From RYN-133 sp963785425 (GTDB taxonomy: Bacteria; Actinomycetota; Actinomycetes; Mycobacteriales; Jatrophihabitantaceae): DNA of 64,000 nt. The stretch covers positions 992,001 to 1,056,000 of the forward strand of contig CAWAVG010000004.1 in assembly GCA_963785425.1 (NCBI GenBank). The letters run 5' to 3'. Shown here piece after piece: positions 11,285-23,379 of this stretch. Positions within the stretch are counted from its first letter, which is position 1; each line of letters opens with the position of its first letter. Made by a program: the position numbers and the translations under genes. The notes below the pieces were generated by a model that worked only from the letters and a program-made list of their open reading frames with translations, had not been told where the DNA came from and did not search any database.

Positions 11285-14200
11285 ATGATCAGGTCTCGAC
11301 GTTGTGCAGGTCTTCTCACCGTTGCCGGGTCGGCGCTGCTGGTCGTCGGCACCGCGCTGGGCCAGAGCAGCGCGTCCGCCGCGCCGGGAGCCCGCAGCAC
11401 GCAACGGGCCACGACCGGTTCGGAACGGGTCATCGTCGTGCTCCGCGACCAGTTGGCCGCGACACCCGTGCGCAGGAACGGGATGACTGCGCGCACCGCA
11501 CGGGCCGACTCGACGCAGAACGCGGTGCTCGGACGGCTCGCGGGGCCGACCCCACGCCACGTCGTCCACCTCTCGGTCGGCAACGCGTTCGTCGCCACCG
11601 TGACGGCCGCGCAGGCGAGCGCCCTGAGCGCCGACCGTGCCGTCGCCTCCGTGGTCAAGGACGCCGCGGTCGCCGCCACGCCGACGGTGCACGCCATGCC
11701 GCGCGGCGGGTCGACGCGCAACGCGCACACCGTGCGGCCCCGCACCGACGGTCCCGACGCCATCTGTCCGTCCGATCCGAGCCAGCCGCTGATCGAGCCC
11801 GAGGCGCTCAACACGATCCGCGCCCGCACCAGCGACGGCTCGCCGAGCGCGCAGGACCTCACCACCGGGCAGGGCGTGAAGGTCGCCTACATCGCCGACG
11901 GCATCGACCCGGACAACCCCAACTTCATCCGGCCCGACGGCCAGCACGCGATCATCGACTACCAGGACTTCTCCGGCGACGGCCCGAACAGTCCGACCGG
12001 CGGCGGCGAGGCGTTCGGCGACGCGTCGGCGATCGCCGCTCAGGGCACCGTCACCTACGACCTCTCCAACTTCGTCAATGCCAACTACCCGTTGCCGGCC
12101 GGCTGCAACATCCGGATCCTCGGCGTGGCGCCGGGGGCAAGCATCGTCGCGCTCAAGGCCGGCGGCGAGTTCCTGACCAACAGCTCGATCCTGCAGTCGA
12201 TCGACTACGCAGTGCGCGTCGATCACGTCGACGTCATCAACGAGTCGTTCGGGCTCAGCCAGTTCCCCGACACCAGCAACCGCAATACGGTCAAGCTGTT
12301 CAACGACAACGCGGTCGCTGCCGGCGTGACTATCACGGAGAGCAGCGGTGACGGCGGCGTCACCGGAACCATCGGCAGCGACGCGCAGGACCCGCTCGTC
12401 ATCGGCGCAGGCGCGTCGACCGACAGCCGGCTCTACGCGCAGACCGGCTATGCCGCAGCCCGGTTCTTCGGCAATGGCAAGTGGGTCGACAACGAGATCT
12501 CGGCGCTCTCGTCGTCCGGCTTCTCGAACTTCGGGCGCACGATCGACCTCGTCGCGCCGGGTGAAGCCGACTGGGCGTCCTGCGAGGCGAGCCCGTCGTT
12601 CGCGAGCTGCACGAATTTCAACGGCGGACGCAGCGACATCGAGGCGTTCGGCGGCACCAGCCAGTCCGCTCCGCTCACCGCGGGCGCGGCCGCCCTCGTG
12701 ATCTCGGCGTATCGGTCGACGCACAACGGCGCGTCACCGGCGCCGGCGCTGGTCAAGCACATCCTCACCGGCACCTCGACCGACCTCGGTCTGCCGTCCG
12801 AAGAGCAGGGGGCGGGGCTGCTCGACGCGCGCGCCGCCGTCGAGGCCGCGATGACGTACAAGGGCTCCACCGGCGCGCCCGCCGGCGTGAAGTCGAACAT
12901 CATCACCTCGGAAGACCAGATGGTGCTCTTCGGAACGCCGAACACGACGCACCACCGCTCGGTGACGGTCACCAACGTCGGGACCAAGAAGCTCACGGTG
13001 GCCACCGGCACGCGCAGCTTCTCCTCGTTCAGCGGCACCGGGCAGAGCGTGGCGTTCGACTCGACCACACTGCCGACGTTCCCGTACCCGACGAACGGTG
13101 CGCCGTGGGCGTACAAGGAGGTCACGCTTCACCGTCCCCGGCGGCACCGCCCGGTTGTTGACCCAGATGGCGTGGCAGGGGAGTCGCTCGACCGGCGACG
13201 CGCCCGTCCGGGTGAGCCTGTTCGCCCCGGACGGCACCTATGTCGCGAACAGCCGTCCGCAGGGCGGCACCCTGTCGCCGAACTACGCCAACGTCGACGT
13301 CCGCCGCCCGACGGCCGGCACGTGGACGGCGGTGCTGTACTCGCCGGCCGGCAGCACCGGTTACACGGGCAACGTCTTGTTCGCCACGACCGACCAGCGG
13401 GCCGTGCCCGTCGGGACGGTGACGCCGGCGACGTTCACGCTCAACCCCGGACAGAGCAAGGCCGTGCAGTTCACCTACCGCATGCCGGGCACCGCGTCCG
13501 GTGACAAGTCGGTCGCCATCACGCTGGCCAGCTCCGACGGCCACCAGACTTCGGTCTCGGCGGTCGTCCGCACCCGCATCCCGACCTCGGCGAGTTCAGG
13601 CGGCGACTACAGCGGCGTGGTCACCGGCGGCAACGGGCGGGCGGTGACGCCGGGTGAGACGTTCAGCTACTCGTTCAACGTCCCGGCCGCATGGCACAGC
13701 CTGTACGCATCGACGCAGTTCGCGCACAACCTCAACAGCGTCGCCGACCTGGTGCTCATCGACCCGAACGGCGAGCTGTCCGACGTGGTGAGCAACGAGA
13801 CCGTCAACGCGGCGAAGACCGGCTTGACACTGACGCGGGACATGAACTCCTTCACCGCCGATCCCGTGCCCGGTTTGTGGCACATGGTGGTCGTCGTGCA
13901 GAACCCGGTCAGCGGTGCCGACCTCGAACAGCAGTTCTCGGGCGAGGTGAGCGGACGTGCGATCGGAGTCAGCCGCGGTGGACTGCCGAGTTCGAGCTCC
14001 ACGCCGCTCACGCGGGGTACGTCGACGACGTACCAGGTGCACGTGACGAACCCGGGGGTCCAACCGATCTTTGTCGGCGCCGATCCGCGCACTAGCACGA
14101 TGAAGACCCTGCAGCCGGTTCCGATCCAGGGGCAGCTCACCTTCGACCTACCTCCGGACCCGTCCCAGGAGCCGGTGTACAGCATGCCGCCGGACACCCA

Positions 14201-14735
14201 GCGGCTCACGGTCGCAGCGAACTCGACGACGCCCGCCCAGCTCGAATTGCAGGGATCGGCGGCAGGCTTCGACCTGTTCGGTGACCTGGCGTCGGCGCAG
14301 AACGGCGACTCGCTGTCCGTGACGAAGGTCAGCGAGTCCGGCGCCGGCAACTACATCACCCGCGGCATCTGGTTCACGAACATGCAGCAGATCGGGCCGT
14401 TCACCGACGCCGGCGCACCGCCCGGCGAGACGACGATCACCGCGTCGATGCGCACTCTGGGCTTCGACCCCGACGTCTCGTCGAACACCGGCGACCCGTA
14501 CGGCAGCTCGGTCGACCCGAACAACGACGGCTTCGACAATCCCGTCCGGATCGCGCCCGGCCAGACCAAGACGATCAAGGTGACCGTCACGCCGACGGCG
14601 GGGAAAGGCAAGACCGTCTCCGGCATTCTCAACCTGGTGACGGTGCCCTACCTGCCTGCGGGCGCGGGTGGTCTGCCCGAGCTATCCACCGGCGAGGTGT
14701 TGGCGACGCTGCCGTATTCGTACAAGGTGGGCTGA
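11285..14735 (+). CDS. large secreted subtilisin-like (S8) protease, one-base frameshift
   Basis: A predicted exported serine peptidase of about 1,149 residues if one extra base near 13124-13128 is ignored. The frame changes where YKEV should continue as TFTVPGGT; the second half (to 14735) then reads without interruption. A signal peptide occupies residues 1 to about 33. A propeptide-like segment (about 45-130) precedes the peptidase domain with Asp205 in YIADGID, the oxyanion Asn319 in INESFG and the nucleophile Ser459 in GGTSQSAP. The place expected to hold the catalytic histidine (GHGTHVAG in subtilisins) reads GGGEAFGDASAIAAQG, with Glu242 there instead. After it come several Ig/PPC-like beta domains. 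The ATG follows GGGGGC. The target is unknown. Confidence 0.8.
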
Positions 14736-14747
14736 CCCGCGCCGCAT

Positions 14748-14764
14748 ACTTGATTGATTCAAGT
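14748..14764. promoter_or_regulatory. FurA-type operator upstream of furA-katG
   Basis: The 17-bp dyad has half-sites ACTTGA and TCAAGT separated by five bases, and ends 21 bp before the furA start. AT-rich dyads with this half-site autoregulate mycobacterial and streptomycete furA/furS-katG operons, so this is probably the redox-sensitive repressor's own operator. Inferred from pattern and position. Confidence 0.65.
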
Positions 14765-14784
14765 TTCTGCGCGAGGATGGCGGG

Positions 14785-15219
14785 GTGCCGCTGACGCCCG
14801 CCTATGAGGAAATGCTGCGGGTGGCCGCGCTGCGCATCACCCGTCCTCGCCTGGCGGTGCTGAGCGCGGTGCACGACCTGCCGCACGCCGACACGGAGAC
14901 GATCATCGAGGCCGTGCGCGCCGACGCCGGTGACGTGTCGCACCAGGGCGTGTACGACGTGCTCCACCTGCTGACACGGCACGGACTTGTACGGCGCATC
15001 CAGCCGGCGGGGTCCGTGGCGCGCTACGAGGCGCGGGTGGGCGACAACCACCATCACGTCGTGTGCCGCTCGTGCGGTGTCATCGAGGACGTCGACTGCG
15101 CCGTCGGGCACACCCCGTGCCTGACCGCGTCCGACGATCACGGCTTCTCCGTCGACGAGGCCGAGGTCGTCTACTGGGGCACCTGCCCCGACTGCTCCCG
15201 TGCCGGTTCCAAGCCCTAA
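14785..15219 (+). CDS. furA: Fur-family repressor FurA
   Basis: This Fur-family metalloregulator probably represses itself and katG, with derepression by peroxide. The 144-residue protein has an N-terminal winged helix (about 1-80), the metal-site segment NHHHVVCRSCG, and two CxxC-type cysteine pairs (CRSC and CPDC) for structural zinc. The start is GTG at 14785, 20 bp after the dyad operator. katG begins 21 bp downstream, the classic actinobacterial furA-katG arrangement. Confidence 0.93.
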   Translation: MPLTPAYEEMLRVAALRITRPRLAVLSAVHDLPHADTETIIEAVRADAGDVSHQGVYDVLHLLTRHGLVRRIQPAGSVARYEARVGDNHHHVVCRSCGVIEDVDCAVGHTPCLTASDDHGFSVDEAEVVYWGTCPDCSRAGSKP

Positions 15220-17443
15220 CCCAGTTGTGAGAGGAACGAGATGACCGACCCGAAGGCCGAAGGTTGCCCCGTCGCAGGCCACGACGGCACACAAAGTGAG
15301 AGCGAGAGCGAGAACCCGGGAATGCCGGGCCCGCAGGCCCCGAGCGACCGGCGCCCGCGTACGAACCGCGACTGGTGGCCGAACCGCCTCGATCTGACGG
15401 GGCTGCGTGCGCACTCCGAGAAGAGCAACCCGCTCGGCGCCGACTTCAGTTATGCAGCCGAGTTCGCCAAGCTCGACGTCGAGGCGCTCAAGGCTGACGT
15501 CACCGAAGTGCTGACCACGTCGCAGGACTGGTGGCCCGCCGACTTCGGCCACTACGGCGGGTTGATGATCCGCATGAGCTGGCACGCCGCCGGCACCTAC
15601 CGTGTCGCTGACGGTCGTGGTGGCGCGGGCGAGGGCGGTCAGCGTTTCGCACCGCTGAACAGCTGGCCCGACAACGCCAACCTCGACAAGGCGCGGCGCC
15701 TGCTTTGGCCGGTCAAGCAGAAGTACGGCCAGCAGATCTCCTGGGCCGACCTGCTCGTGCTTGCCGGCACCGTCGCGATGGAGTCGATGGGCTTCGAGAC
15801 CTTCGGCTTCGCGTTCGGCCGAGAGGACGTGTGGGAGCCCGAGGAGATCTTCTGGGGCCCCGAGAACGACTGGCTGGGCGAGGAGCGCTACGTCAGCGAC
15901 GCCGAGATGTCGCCGGTCGTGGGCGCGACCGAGATGGGCCTCATCTACGTCAATCCCGAGGGTCCCAAGGGCAGCGGCGATCCGGCCGCAGCCGCGCATT
16001 TCATCCGCGAGACCTTCGCCCGGATGGCGATGAACGACGAGGAGACCGTCGCCCTGATCGCCGGCGGTCACACGTTCGGCAAGACGCACGGCGCCGCGCC
16101 GGCCCCCGAGCACGTCGGCCCGGAGCCCGAGGGCGCCCCCATCGAGGCGCAGGGCCTCGGCTGGCTGAACGACTACGGCAGCGGTCGCGGCACCGATGCG
16201 ATCACCAGCGGGCTCGAGGTCACCTGGACCGACCGCCCGACGCAGTGGAGCAACCGGTTCTTCGAGATCCTCTTCGGGTACGAGTGGGAGCTCGAGCAGA
16301 GCCCGGCCGGCGCGAAGCAGTGGGTCGCGAAGGACGCCGAGGCGATCATTCCCGGCCCGACGCCCGACTCGCCCAAGCGCAAGCCGACGATGCTCACCAC
16401 CGACCTCTCGTTGCGCGTCGACCCGGACTACGAGCGGATCTCGCGCAGGTTCCTCGAACATCCGGACGAGTTCGCGGTCGCGTTCGGCAAGGCCTGGTAC
16501 AAGCTGCTGCACCGCGACATGGGCCCGGTCAGTCGCTTCCTCGGCCCGTGGGTGCCGGAGCAGCAGCTGTGGCAGGACCCGATCCCGGCCGTCGACCACG
16601 AGCTGGTCGACGACTCGGACATCGCGGAGCTGAAGGCGAAGCTGCTCGACTCGGGATTGTCGGTGCGCCAGCTGGTCACCACGGCGTGGGCCGCGGCGGC
16701 GAGCTACCGGCACACCGACAAGCGCGGCGGCCCGAACGGCGGCCGGCTCCGGCTCGAGCCGCAGCGCAACTGGGCGGTCAACCAGCCCGACGAACTCGCG
16801 ACCGTGCTGCCGAGGCTCGAGCAGGTGCAGCAGGAGTTCAACGCGGCGCAGAGCGGGGGCAAGAAGATCTCCTTCGCCGACGTGGTCGTGCTGGGCGGCT
16901 GCGCGGCAATCGAGAAGGCGGCCCGGGACGCCGGGCACGACATCACCGTCCCGTTCCGTCCGGGACGCATGGACGCCGACCAGGACCAGACCGATGTCGA
17001 TTCCTTCAGCTACCTCGAGCCGCGTGCCGACGGCTTCCGCAACTGGATCGCCGACGACGAGAAGGCGCCGGTCGAGCAACTGCTCGTCGACCGCGCGTAC
17101 ATGTTGAACCTCACTCCGCCGCAGATGACGGTGCTCGTCGGCGGGCTGCGGGCGCTGGGCGCCAATGCCGGCGATTCGGCGCACGGCGTGCTCACGGAAC
17201 GTCCTGGCACGTTGACGAACGACTTCTTCGTCAATCTGCTCTCGACTGGAACGGTGTGGAAGGCCTCGCACGACGAGCCCAACGTGTACGAGATCCGCGA
17301 CGTCTCGAGCGGTGAGCTGAAGTGGACAGCGACGCCGGCCGACCTGATCTTCGGGTCGAACTCGGAGCTGCGGGCTCTCGCCGAGGTCTACGCGAGCGCG
17401 GACAACAGGTTCGTGCCCGACTTCGTCGCTGCGTGGACGAAGG

Positions 17444-19503
<2,060 letters not shown>

Positions 19504-19517
19504 GAAGGCGGGTGCAC

Positions 19518-20142
19518 TCACCCGGCTACCCTCCCATTCCCAGCGAGCTGTCCGTCCAGCTCGGCCAGGAAGTCCGTCAGAGCCGCCGCCGCGGCCTGTG
19601 CGCGGATGGCGCCGCGAGTGCCGTCGAAGTGGTGCTCGTGCGCGCTGACTCCGAGTGCCGTCGCGATGCCGACGTGCACCTCGCCGACAGGGCGGCCGCC
19701 CTGCGTCGCGGGCCCGGCCACGCCGGTGACACCGATGCCGAAGTCGGCGTCGACCCGCTCGCGGGCGCCGACGGCGAGTTGCTCGGCGACGCTCGGATGT
19801 ACCGGCCCGTGCTCGGCGAGGAGGTCTTCGTCGACACCCGCGATGTAGCCCTTCGTGTCCGAGCCGTAGACGATGAGGCCACCTCGGTAGGTCACGCTCG
19901 TCGCCGGCGAATCGGTGAGCAACACTCCCAGCAACCCGCCGGTCAGCGACTCGGCCGTGGCGACCGTCGCGCCGAGTTCGACGAGTCGGCTGTGCACCTG
20001 ATCGGCACGGCGGCGGGCGTGCTGCAGGTCCGCTGCTGTCGTGGGCTCGGCTGTGGTGGGCTCGGCTGTGGTGGGCTCGGCTGTGTGTGGGCTCGGCTGT
20101 GGTGGGCTCGGCTGTGGTGGGCTCAGCTCTGGTGGGCTCCAT
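19518..20142 (-). CDS. CinA C-terminal family amidase (nicotinamide-nucleotide amidase), frameshift in N-terminal repeat
   Basis: The stand-alone CinA/PncC domain deamidates nicotinamide mononucleotide for NAD salvage. The conserved part runs from ATAESLTGG through GGLIVYGSDTKG to GIGVTGVAGP. A short start at GTG 19997 would give 159 residues. The upstream sequence also fits the family helix (ADLQHARRRADQV) and continues in phase with an AEPTT pentapeptide repeat back to an ATG at 20142, but one repeat copy has 16 rather than 15 bases and breaks the frame. With that base removed the protein is about 207 residues. nadE starts 14 bp downstream, so two NAD-metabolism genes are adjacent. Confidence 0.85.
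20036..20140 (-). repeat. 15-bp tandem repeat in the cinA N-terminal region
   Basis: Seven units of a 15-bp sequence (plus strand CTGTGGTGGGCTCGG and variants) encode repeated AEPTT on the minus strand. Units lie at 20036, 20051, 20066, 20081, 20097, 20112 and 20127. The unit at 20081-20096 has 16 bases, shifting the frame. Confidence 0.95.
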
Positions 20143-20228
20143 GTGATCGTTCGTCCTCACGGTCCTCCTGCGACGGCGAGTTGTTGCGCCACCGTCGATG
20201 GTAGGAGGCCGCGTGGTCGACGAGGCGA

Positions 20229-22061
20229 TCAGCAGGTCGTGCGCCTGCCCTTGACGGAGTTCCCGACGAGGTGACGAGCCGACACGCTCACCGTCCAGTG
20301 CCGCGCGCCGCTGCCCGTCGAACCCGGGCCGGACGTGCGCACGCAACTGGGGTGCGAGGCCACCGAGGTCGATGACGTGAGCAGCGTGCGGGTACGTCCC
20401 GCGGCCGGACGGTAGTGGTTGTGGACCGCGATCGTGCCGCCGATGCTCGTCGCGCCGTGCACCGAAATCAGGTCGCCGGAGCCGCTGCCCAGGTCGAACG
20501 ACGCGGTGCCGTGGGCGCCTTGGGTGTAGCGGCCGGTGACCGAGAGCGTGCCGATGCCGGTGCCGCCGGGTGCGACCTGGCCGCCGGTCAGAGACACCGA
20601 TCCGGTCACGGTCCCCGAGCCACTGAGCATGCCGCCCCCGATGCGCACCACGGAGCTGGAGCCGCCTTCGCGGAGCTGGGTGCCGTGGCCCACGACGGTG
20701 TCACCGCCGCTCTGGACGTAGTCGTCGTCGACCAGGAAGGCGCCGGCGGCGATCGTCAGCGTGCCCTTGTTCGAGAAGCCGGCCGCTTCGGCGTACACCG
20801 GATGGCCGTCCGTCGCGTTGATGGTCAGGTTTCCTGTGTTGACCACCCTGCCGTGGTAGAAGCGCACGTCCGGACCGATCTTGGTGTGCCCGGCAAGAGT
20901 GATGGTCATGCCGTCTTCCATTTCGACGTAGCTGGGTGCCGCGTGGGTGCCGCCGGCTACGGCTAACGGCACCGTCACACGCAGCGAGCTGCGGCCGTTC
21001 TTCGGGGTGGCGCTGAGGTACTTCGGTTCGGCGTTGCCGCCGATCGATGCCCCGCCGGTCGTGGACACCGTCGCATCGCCGTAGATGTGACCACCGACCC
21101 ACTGGAAGCTACCCGCACCGGAAAGGGTGAACTTGCCGCCGATCGTCTCGTTGCCGTCGGCCGCCACCGCCGGATCGGAGTAGGGCGCCGCACCGCCACC
21201 GAGCACGAACCGGAATCCTTTGTCGATGTGCTGCGTGCCGGTGATCGCGTCGACGATCGACCCACCGGACACCCGATACGTGCCGCCGCCGGTGTAGTGC
21301 GCGCCGGAGGTCGAGGTCGTCGGCGCCGCCCAGCTCAGCACGTAGGCCCGCGCGCCGTGCGCATCGAGGGTGGCGTGCTGATCGAGTTCGACGCCGTCGA
21401 ACGACAGGTTGTCGAGATCGGTGATCGTTGCGTTGTCGACGACCTTGGCCGGGTCAGTGCAACACGACGTGGCCTCGACGTGATTGTTCTGGCTCGTGGT
21501 CATCGCGGCGCCCGAGGCGATCGTCAACGTCACGCCGGCAGCCATCAGCAACGAGCGGTCGGGGGTGCCGCCGACATTGCCGGTGAGGTGCAGCGTTCCC
21601 GCCACCGTCAACGGGCTGTCGAGCTCACTGGTGACGTCGACCGTCGGCGAGATCGTGCCCGACGCTCCGGCGAGCAGATCGGTGGTGGCGGCGAGTTGCC
21701 CGCCGTGCCAGGTGAAACTGTGGGTGATGCTGAGATGTCCGCCGGTCAGGCTCGCCAGGCATACCGAACCGGCGAGCGCGTTGTCGGCCAGGGTGAGGTT
21801 CGCCAACTGCACGGTGGGCATGCCGATCACGTGCGCATGGCAGTCGTTCGACGACGGCGGAGCGATCGTCACCGAGTCGCCGTCGCCCGGGACGCCGGTC
21901 GGCGACCAGTTGTTCGCGTCGTTCCACGACTCGTTGTCGCCCTGCGGGGTGCCGGTCCCACCGATCCATGTGTAGCTGTTCCCTGCCGCCGTGGCAGCAG
22001 GCGCCGCGACGAACCCGCCGAGCACGGTCAACAGCGCGACAAGCAGCACTCGAATACGCAC
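20229..22061 (-). CDS. secreted beta-helix-like protein of unknown function
   Basis: A predicted exported protein of about 610 residues. It has a signal peptide (roughly 1-26, ending in an APAATAAG-like cleavage region), then short glycine/threonine-rich repeats of the form G-x-L-x-I/V-x-x-G-x, resembling right-handed beta-helix or autotransporter passenger repeats. An N-terminal segment YTWIGGTG...WNDANNWSP is common in surface and polysaccharide-associated proteins. No catalytic motif is visible. The GTG at 22061 is preferred to an upstream in-frame GTG because GGGGGAG stands about 8 nt before it. A surface or matrix role is an inference. Confidence 0.7.
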   Translation of the reverse strand: MRIRVLLVALLTVLGGFVAAPAATAAGNSYTWIGGTGTPQGDNESWNDANNWSPTGVPGDGDSVTIAPPSSNDCHAHVIGMPTVQLANLTLADNALAGSVCLASLTGGHLSITHSFTWHGGQLAATTDLLAGASGTISPTVDVTSELDSPLTVAGTLHLTGNVGGTPDRSLLMAAGVTLTIASGAAMTTSQNNHVEATSCCTDPAKVVDNATITDLDNLSFDGVELDQHATLDAHGARAYVLSWAAPTTSTSGAHYTGGGTYRVSGGSIVDAITGTQHIDKGFRFVLGGGAAPYSDPAVAADGNETIGGKFTLSGAGSFQWVGGHIYGDATVSTTGGASIGGNAEPKYLSATPKNGRSSLRVTVPLAVAGGTHAAPSYVEMEDGMTITLAGHTKIGPDVRFYHGRVVNTGNLTINATDGHPVYAEAAGFSNKGTLTIAAGAFLVDDDYVQSGGDTVVGHGTQLREGGSSSVVRIGGGMLSGSGTVTGSVSLTGGQVAPGGTGIGTLSVTGRYTQGAHGTASFDLGSGSGDLISVHGATSIGGTIAVHNHYRPAAGRTRTLLTSSTSVASHPSCVRTSGPGSTGSGARHWTVSVSARHLVGNSVKGRRTTC

Positions 22062-22301
22062 GATGTGTCTCCCCCTGAACACCAGCGGCCGTGATCGCCA
22101 CGGCCTCGGTTGATCACAGCACGCGGAACCGAGCCGGAGGCCGGGTCACGCGAAAGGTGGCACAAAGGGAGGATCAAGCGCTTGTCGCCGGCGCCTGCGC
22201 CCTCTGTGCGGGGTCGCTGCACGACCTGTTCCTGGAGGAAGGCCGTGTCACCGCCTGCGCGAAGAGTTCCACCGTTTCGGGCCCGAGGACGACCGCCTCG
22301 A

Positions 22302-23312
22302 TCAGCCGCCGAAGATCGCGTTCGCCTCGTCCGACTCGTAGAACCGCGCAAGTTGGCGGCGGATCATGTCGCCGAGCACGCCGGCCTCGTCCAGTGCGGC
22401 AATCGCGTCCGGCGCGAAGCGCAGGGCCTCTTCGAGGAGGTCGGCGCGCTCGATGCCGAACTCGCTGAGCAATGCGTCCAGCGTCATCGCTCCGTAGGTG
22501 TCGAAGATGTAGTCGACGCCGGTGTCGATGAGAGCCGCGAGGTAGCTCTCACCGCGTAGATCGAGCCAGCCGTCGTAGGCGATGGAGGCGGCGTCGATCA
22601 GGTCGTCGTCGCCGATCGCGTCGAGCAGCTCGCGGATCGGACGCTGCGCTGCGGCGTCCCAGATCTCCAGCACGGCTGCTTCGACGTCCTCGTCGGTCAT
22701 CGAGGTGAGGACGTTCTCGCGCGAGCGCTGCAGGATCGCCACCGCCGCCTGCTCGGCCATCTCGCGACTGCGCTGGTCGGCCTCGCGTACGGCGCCGCCT
22801 GCGAGCTTGCCGCCGAGCGACAGGCCGAGCGAGACGCCCGGCACCTTCTTCGCCAGGCGCAGATTCGAGTCGACCGCCCCGGCCATGAGCGCACGCAGAT
22901 AACCGGCGAGCCACGCCTGCACGCTGGGGCTCTCGGTGATCTGGACAGCGAGCCACTCGCGCACTGCGCGCAGCTCGCCGATCTTCGTGGCCGCGGCAGC
23001 GATGTGCCGGCGCGGTAGGACCTCGCCCAGAGCGACGTCGTTGGCCGGGTGCGCGCGCACGCGCACGGCAACCTCGCCGACCACGTCGGGGATCGCCCCG
23101 GGAAGGTCGAACCGGGCGACGTACTTCCCGGCCACCGCCTTGACGTGCTCGCGGGTGACGACCTGCTGGAGAGTGAGCCGGCCAGCGTCGGCGAGCGCGT
23201 GGTCGATCTCGCGCTCGACCAATGTGGCGAAAGCACGCCCGCGCAGTTCCTGCACGTGGAAGGCCACATGCGCATCAAGGAGGCGATGGGCGAGGTCGGG
23301 CGGCGCGGCCAT
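22302..23312 (-). CDS. conserved hypothetical helical protein
   Basis: A 336-residue protein, soluble by appearance and largely alpha-helical, with no signal peptide and no motif I recognise. It has acidic, leucine-rich helices such as VREADQRSREMAEQAAVAIL and a C-terminal half with LLDAIGDDDLID and YDGWLDLRGE. The start is uncertain: ATG at 23312 lacks a good ribosome site, but upstream in-frame codons would run toward the divergent FAD dehydrogenase gene (start 23380). About 240 bp downstream of its stop, to the beta-helix gene start, hold no feature I can name. Confidence 0.7.
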   Translation of the reverse strand: MAAPPDLAHRLLDAHVAFHVQELRGRAFATLVEREIDHALADAGRLTLQQVVTREHVKAVAGKYVARFDLPGAIPDVVGEVAVRVRAHPANDVALGEVLPRRHIAAAATKIGELRAVREWLAVQITESPSVQAWLAGYLRALMAGAVDSNLRLAKKVPGVSLGLSLGGKLAGGAVREADQRSREMAEQAAVAILQRSRENVLTSMTDEDVEAAVLEIWDAAAQRPIRELLDAIGDDDLIDAASIAYDGWLDLRGESYLAALIDTGVDYIFDTYGAMTLDALLSEFGIERADLLEEALRFAPDAIAALDEAGVLGDMIRRQLARFYESDEANAIFGG

Positions 23313-23379
23313 GTGCACATTGTGCGGGACGCCGTACCGGCGAGTAGCTTTGCCCACTCGCGCACGGCAGGATCGACCC

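Noticed and set aside
20036..20140. CRISPR-like array
   Set aside because: Units are contiguous 15-bp tandem repeats without spacers and encode a peptide repeat in cinA.
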